From Funneliformis mosseae (taxonomy: Eukaryota > Glomeromycota > Glomeromycetes > Glomerales > Glomeraceae): 28,055 bases of DNA. The position numbers and the translations under genes were made by a program. Each line of letters starts with the position of its first letter. Position 1 is the first letter of the stretch. The notes beneath the pieces are model-generated. The model was given only the letters and a program-made list of their open reading frames with translations, had not been told where the DNA came from and made no database searches. Below, piece after piece: positions 23,353 through 28,055 of this stretch. The DNA lies in the NCBI GenBank assembly GCA_910592005.1, contig CAJVPP010000660.1, positions 1 through 28,055 on the forward strand. The letters run 5' to 3'.

Positions 23353-23682
23353 ATAGTTGCTGCAGCAGTGCAATGCAGTCTATTATCAACCATTCACCCA
23401 ATCTACTAATGTACTGGTTAATCACTTCCTTACTTGTGTAAGGGCCCCTGAAATTGAAGACGTGAGACAGTACCCATTACAGGCCTATCAGCGTCAACCA
23501 AGTTTCTGTCGATCCCTGGCTTCATTTGCATCCACTTGTTCTGCAGATTTCAGTATTTAGGCATGATTAACGCCGATCGACAGATCGATCGACCAGTTTC
23601 TAACGCATATTAGTATATACGCCCACATATTCAGTTACATATGAAATTCTTATGAAAATCATCTAATTTTATGCCTCAGCTG

Positions 23683-23748
23683 AGACTTGAACCTGTGGCT
23701 ATCACAGTGTAATCTACAATAGGAGCTCAGTTGTTACCAACTGAACTA
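23683..23748 (-). promoter_or_regulatory. Pol III A and B boxes of SINE2
   Basis: A box TAGTTCAGTTGG at 23748-23737 and B box GGTTCAAGTCT at 23693-23683, identical to those of SINE1. Confidence 0.75.
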
Positions 23749-23763
23749 GGGACGCTAATCCCT

Positions 23764-23776
23764 TATATTAAATATT
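23764..23776. repeat. Fourth target-site copy, right edge of the nest
   Basis: TATATTAAATATT followed by only six further T's. This is the original target flank after three insertions. Confidence 0.8.
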
Positions 23777-23883
23777 TTTTGATATTATTTAATGAATAAA
23801 TAAGAAAAATTTCTTTTTTGAATCAGGTCAGATCAATCAATCAAATTATATATAGCCAATATATTAAAATTTTTTTTTTTTTT
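23777..23883. other. Spacer with lone CAGGTC unit and LINE2 poly-A tract
   Basis: AT-rich sequence with GAATCAGGTCAGATCAATC at 23820-23838, resembling the block at 14298. A T-run at 23870-23883 forms the LINE2 poly-A tail. The word ATATTAAAAT before the T-run resembles the LINE1 target. Confidence 0.6.
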
Positions 23884-24091
23884 AAGTGCGGTAGTTTTGC
23901 ATAATCTTTATTAAATTCAAAATATAAATAACAAAGTTAAAATATACAAATTTAAGAAAATATAAAAATCTTTATTTAACTAAACTAAATTAAGACTGAT
24001 CCTGCACTTTCCCAGAATCTATTTCCATCCTAAGCTAAAAATATCATATTCCAGTAACTAACTGAATGAGAAGGGCTTGGCCACTACGGCA

Positions 24092-24660
24092 CTAAAAATC
24101 CAACCAGTGGGATTCGTATTGGATCATTTTATTGATAGAATCATTAATGTAAGTAGAAGGAGTAGCGTTTGTAACATGATATCCTGTTGCAGAAGTATTT
24201 TCTTTCTTTTCCTTTAAGTTGATGTTATGTGAGTTTTCGAATGCTATTTGATGGGAACAACGTTCAACCCATAATGCCTGTGTTTGTTTAAATAGGTGAT
24301 GCATAAAGGCTGAAAGCGTCACATAGATGAGGTCTTTTGATCCTATAGCGTTGTAAACAAATGTGTACAGCATCTGAGGAATCATTCCTTTTATGAGTGC
24401 AGGTAAGTAAGGAGAGCATTCAGTAACATATGCCATATGTGTAGATTGGAGATGTTTATAATTGAGCTACTGTTTTGAATTAACTCTTGTAAGATTTGTT
24501 GTGAGTTACGTATAATGTTTTTCATTTGGGTTCAAGTAACTGGACATTCCCAAATGTGGGAGAAGGTTTCATTGATGCATTCACATTTGATACAAAGCCA
24601 TGATTGATCAAAAATGCCAGGGTGTCTTTCTTTTAGAATTTTCATAGTAGGAAGCATTTC
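24092..24660 (-). pseudogene. LINE2 ORF2 C-terminal region
   Basis: The last 114 codons are open (24436-24092) and match the LINE1 tail, including NSHNINLK and NDSINKM. Upstream, in a different frame with stops, LCIKCECINETFSHIWECP at about 24600-24544 keeps all Cys and His of the CX2C...HX3C motif that LINE1 has lost in part. Together the two copies define this family-specific zinc motif. Confidence 0.7.
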
Positions 24661-24959
24661 TAAGAGTCTTTGAACTTTTTTCTTTCAGACTGCTGAAGCT
24701 TCATATGACGTATGTATCACAGCAACATTATCATTAATGTAAAAATATGTGATAGACCAGTTAATGTTCAAATGTTAGTACTTGCTGATTACATAGAAAT
24801 GCCTTATCTTGTCATACATTAAGGACTGTGTAATATTTTTCATAAAGAGGCGGATAGGTGTCGAAATTTCTAGATCATCATACTTATAGTAGTAATAATC
24901 ACTATGAAAGAAGTCAAATCTAAGCGCTGTTGTCTTATAAGAGTTCTTTGCAAGATGGT

Positions 24960-25400
24960 TGACTTTATTATTTAACGTATCTCCTGAATGAGCTTTAACT
25001 TTACAAAGGCGTATGTCGAGGTATTATGATTTGATAACTTTGAAGAGGCTTAGCCATATTGAAAAGTTATTAATCTTGAATAATGGTCTAGTTGAAGAAG
25101 AGAAACACAAAATTCTTTTGAAATTGTAAAATTATCTAATCACGACTTGTGAATCTGTCTTGATGGTAATATGACTATTCCTTAGAGTAACGAGAACAGC
25201 AGTAAAAATTGCTGCTAGTTCCGCTATTGATGATGAGGGAAATATAGTAACTAATACAGATGCAAAGGAGATCATAGGCGAACAAGGATTCGTTTGCAGC
25301 CAAGCCATACCCATTCTCATTGAAGGAGTGCCTAAACCTGTGAGGAAACTGTCCGTATAGAATTTTAATTATATATCAGCAGAAAATTTTTTTGAAAGAG
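24960..25400 (-). pseudogene. LINE2 ORF2 RNase H fragment
   Basis: FYTDSFLTGLGTPS (about 25360-25320) holds the first Asp. SSSIAELAAIFTA holds the Glu, and IKTDSQVVIR just before the stop at 25132 holds the second Asp. KVKAHSGDTLNN lies further on at about 25000. Sequence past the stop continues in frame (FYNFKRI), so the stop is a substitution (TAA, one C-to-T from CAA). It matches LINE1 16010-15620. Confidence 0.7.
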
Positions 25401-25572
25401 TTAGTAGTTAATGACTGTGTAGTGGCATAATAAACTTTGATATTAATGAGAGAGGTGCTGGACGGTGAAATTCAATTAGGGATAAATTAAAGGGATTATT
25501 ATGGGACCGATTAAAAATATAGAGGGTGATATCCTTCATGAGTATTGGAGACCAGGTGTTGACATGTTGCTT

Positions 25573-26057
25573 TCACGTATTTTTGATTGCTATTTTCACA
25601 CAAAGGTTGAGTGGCACAGTCACTATGCACTTATGATTGTTAAGCCAAGGGGAGTTGCTTTTAAATAGTTTAGGTTTATGGAGTGAACAACTTTTACACT
25701 GGTGCAGAATTATATCAGTAGCATAAGTGTACATATAATGATCAAGGTTAGTAAAACTGCCAGTTATCTTCAGAACATGACCTACTATCATCATGTTAGC
25801 ATTGCAGTCCCAATATGTAATAAATGATCAGATCGTTATATCATTTTGTAGTGGTATTATTGGAAATCTGTAAGTGGGATTCTGTCTATAAGTTGCAGGT
25901 TTGGCAACGAGTTAAGCTCGTCAACATTAAGTACGCTTTTAATTTTGAAATACCATTTTGAAAGCGGTCCTTTCCTGAAAGTCGATGATAAATAACTAAG
26001 ATCTTGAGTAGTATATAATGATTTTCCATCTCTGCTTAGTAATTGTTCTATAAACAT
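25573..26057 (-). pseudogene. LINE2 ORF2 connection region
   Basis: Two open pieces, 26057-25857 and 25794-25573. The first has FIEQLLS...PLSKWYFKIKSVL, matching AEQLVNC...TPKWFTIIEQYL of LINE1. The second has MIVGHVLKI...CSLHKPKLFKSN, matching VIGRITHAD...CSLHNQSAPLTN. They link the RT thumb to RNase H and have no recognised fold of their own. A frame change and stops lie between them. Confidence 0.65.
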
Positions 26058-26377
26058 TAGAGAGTATTTAGATAAGGATGGAGCTGATTTTCTGTAGTCT
26101 TGTGGTATAAGTGACTGTATGGTAGTAGAACTCCTTGTATTCTATGTATAAATTGATCAGGTGGGGACAAGATGATATTCAAACGTTTAAGGTCGCATAA
26201 GAGTGCTAGAATCCAATTGTTAAAATATTTGGCATTTTTGTAAGGTCATACAACTAGCAGTGATACTAGTAGCTATTCTTTAATTTGTAGTTGTAACAGC
26301 TGTATGTGGGTGGTTATGCCCAATAGACCGGTATCATTTAGAGATGTCAGTAAAGCATTATTAAGAACTTGCATGTG

Positions 26378-27720
26378 TCAGTGATAAAGGTGTGTAACTC
26401 CATAAAAGAGTTTTAAGTGTATGAGACAAGTAGGTATATCTCTTGAAAAACAAAGTTTTTTCTTGAGCAAAGCTCTGAAGGGTCGTATGATACAATCTGC
26501 CAGTATTTCTGATAAATGAGTCAATTGAGTGCAATATTCAATGTGAGGTATAATGACAACATTAAACGTATAAGTGAGTTGTTTGTCCATTAGTTTTTTG
26601 TTAAATAATGTAGCAACCATGGACTTAACATTTTAGACAACTTGTTTGATGATAAAACGTCTTATTACATTTTAGTGAGATCCAGATTCCTAAGTATCTA
26701 ATAAAGTCTTGAGAACATATAGCAGTAATCGTATATGTAGAGCCATTGACAGTTGTTTGGAGATTCTGGAATGTGTTAGTGTTAATCAGAAGATCTGATT
26801 TTGTCCAGTTCACTTGTATACTGTTCAAGTCATAAAAACTATTGGTGATATCTATAATTCCATTAAGCTGTTGTTTCGAATCTGTGATCCATAGTGTATC
26901 ATTCATGTATGCTAATACTGATATTTTGCATGATTGTTTGTCAAGGGTATTTAAGTGAACGTTAGGTTTCCATTCTGCTGACATGATGTAGCCAAGATCG
27001 GAATTTTGCACTCTGTATAATAGGAGATCGTAGTAAATACACCACAGGAAGGGTGAAATGATTTCACCTTGATCAATATCTAAGAAAACCTTGTAAGTAT
27101 CTGTGAGTCCAAAAGAAGTAAAAACTTGGTTATTTTTTGTATAAACATGTTTAGGATGAAGAATATAAAAGATTTAGAAAGCTTTAAGCGTTCAAGAGCT
27201 CTGATCATCATAAAATATTGACGCGATTGTAAACCTTTGACATATCTTATAGAAGGACTCACAGTTCTTTTTTATTGGAGAAGGTGTTATTTTTAATGTT
27301 ATTTAAGATGTGCAGAGGTTCAAAGGTAAAGCGAAAGGGAAGTCCTGCAAAGTTATGTTCTTTGAGGATATTATATTAGATGAAGACTGTTGATAAATAC
27401 ATATTAATGAGTTTTATGAGAGCTTTTCTTGAACACTCTAATAAGGTGATTGGTCTAGTATTATTTAGGTTAAATTTCCAAGGTTTGGGTTTTGGAATTG
27501 GGTAAACATACGCTAAGTTTCAGCAATAAAGAATTGTAGAAATCGACAAACAACCACATATTAAATATCAAAAGATCTTTTTAGCTGAGGGATCTAGATT
27601 TTTAAGCATTTCATTTGATATTTTGGATGGCCCAAGTGCTCTTCCGTTAGCAAGAGAATTAACGATAGAATACTATTCTTCTGCTGAGGGTGGTGACATC
27701 AAGCTATTGTATATATTAGA
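26378..27720 (-). pseudogene. LINE2 ORF2 reverse transcriptase region
   Basis: Early RT blocks are better kept than in LINE1: LGPSKISNEMLKNL (about 27635-27590), AYVYPIPKPKPW (about 27510-27475) and NNTRPITLLEC. Motif A reads *DMSKVYNRVN (near 27240), with YD changed to YN. Stops and a frame change follow, then 27011-26625 is open. The catalytic box is YMND at 26909-26898, so the first Asp of YxDD is lost (GAC to AAC). The thumb fragment 26620-26378 is open in another frame. The enzyme cannot be active as read. Confidence 0.8.
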
Positions 27721-27935
27721 GTCAATGTTTTCAAGTAAACTGTACGAAGGGAGCCATTCATCAGGGATGTTTTTCAGTTTATGTGTAGTACCTGCTGCTC
27801 TTTGAAAATGATCGTTGACTGTTTGTTTAACTAGGTATTCATCTGTGAGGAAGTCTTAAGCATTCCATGATAAACATCTGTCTAGTATGATTGTTTTCCT
27901 TGTATGGTAATACCATATGAAGTCAATCCTACTGC

Positions 27936-28055
27936 ACCACAAAGATTAACGAATAATCAACGTTATTAACATCATTAGTATTTTTAACTTAGTTAACATT
28001 TTTATTTTATTTATTTTATTCTTATATTTTATTATTATTATTTATTATATTAGTA
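27936..28055. other. AT-rich flank, no feature seen
   Basis: Beyond the apparent 5' truncation of LINE2 the sequence becomes simple (TTATTTTATTTATTTTATTC-like). No gene, repeat family member or convincing target-site duplication is visible before the window ends. Confidence 0.5.

Larger units (their letters stand above)
22893..23763 (-). mobile_element. SINE2, long tRNA-headed SINE
   Basis: A second 871-bp copy head to tail with SINE1 and bounded by TATATTAAATATT at 22863 and 23764. It has the same head, body and tail as SINE1. The long intact poly-A tract suggests a recent insertion. A 67-codon plus-strand frame at 23357-23560 is antisense to the element and is not matched by an open frame in SINE3; I do not consider it a gene. 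Confidence 0.85.
23884..27935 (-). mobile_element. LINE2, 5'-truncated LINE copy
   Basis: A family member running from the 3' end (AAGTGCGGTAGTTTTGCATA) through ORF2 tail, RNase H, connection and RT. Similarity to LINE1 fades near 27935 (equivalent to about 18545), upstream of the first RT block, so endonuclease and ORF1 are missing. Decay is intermediate between LINE1 and copies A', A and C: several 60-130 codon stretches remain open, in changing frames. Confidence 0.85.

Noticed and set aside
23357..23560. 67-codon plus-strand frame in SINE2
   Set aside because: Inside a non-coding SINE. I found no matching open frame in SINE3 and no recognisable motif.
21968..23776. LTR pair (SINE1 and SINE2 as direct terminal repeats)
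   Set aside because: They are adjacent with only a target-site copy and poly-A between them, lack TG...CA ends, and have Pol III boxes and poly-A tails.

Overview
The window reads as a gene-poor, AT-rich transposon island from a fungal nuclear genome. I see no host gene. The LINE protein style (a two-RRM plus CCHC ORF1, and an ORF2 with the order APE endonuclease, reverse transcriptase, RNase H, zinc-binding tail, and wording such as NVR.LNDSAKQ, LGDFNAD and PITLLECLRKA) resembles the large LINE families of arbuscular mycorrhizal fungi (Glomeromycotina, Rhizophagus/Gigaspora-like). That assignment rests on remembered family style and not on a search. Every recognisable element lies on the minus strand, so each 3' end (poly-A, seen as a T-run) is at its left.

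Layout. 1-635: a degenerate ~65-bp tandem repeat array. 640-5225: a badly decayed LINE copy (A') that begins near the RT/RNase H junction and ends in ORF1. 5230-8983: a second decayed copy (A) carrying the endonuclease and ORF1 parts and reaching the LINE 5' end. 9011-10172: an old copy of a long tRNA-headed SINE (SINE3), split by a ~280-bp foldback insert rich in A8T8 tracts. 10198-14290: a decayed, 5'-truncated LINE (C). 14298-14440: a palindromic CAGGTC-rich block. 14546-21967: the youngest LINE, essentially full length (7.4 kb), with ORF1 and ORF2 recognisable end to end but broken by about a dozen stops and several frameshifts. 21989-22861 and 22893-23763: two young SINE copies in tandem. 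23884 to about 27935: another 5'-truncated LINE (LINE2). 27936-28055: AT-rich sequence with no feature seen.

How the parts relate. The 13-bp word TATATTAAATATT occurs at four junctions (14524, 21968, 22863, 23764), bounding LINE1, SINE1 and SINE2. One target site was therefore hit three times. An older nest on the left shows the same design with TTAAAAAATATAAA on both sides of SINE3, between a LINE 5' end and a LINE 3' end. SINE and LINE share a short 3' tail, so the LINE machinery probably moves the SINE.

Differences between old and young copies, and most in-frame stops, are C-to-T or G-to-A changes on both strands, not confined to CpG. This suggests a RIP-like or cytosine-deamination process acting on repeats. 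No copy here is likely to be autonomous. Alignments were done by eye, so boundaries of decayed copies are approximate (tens of bases).
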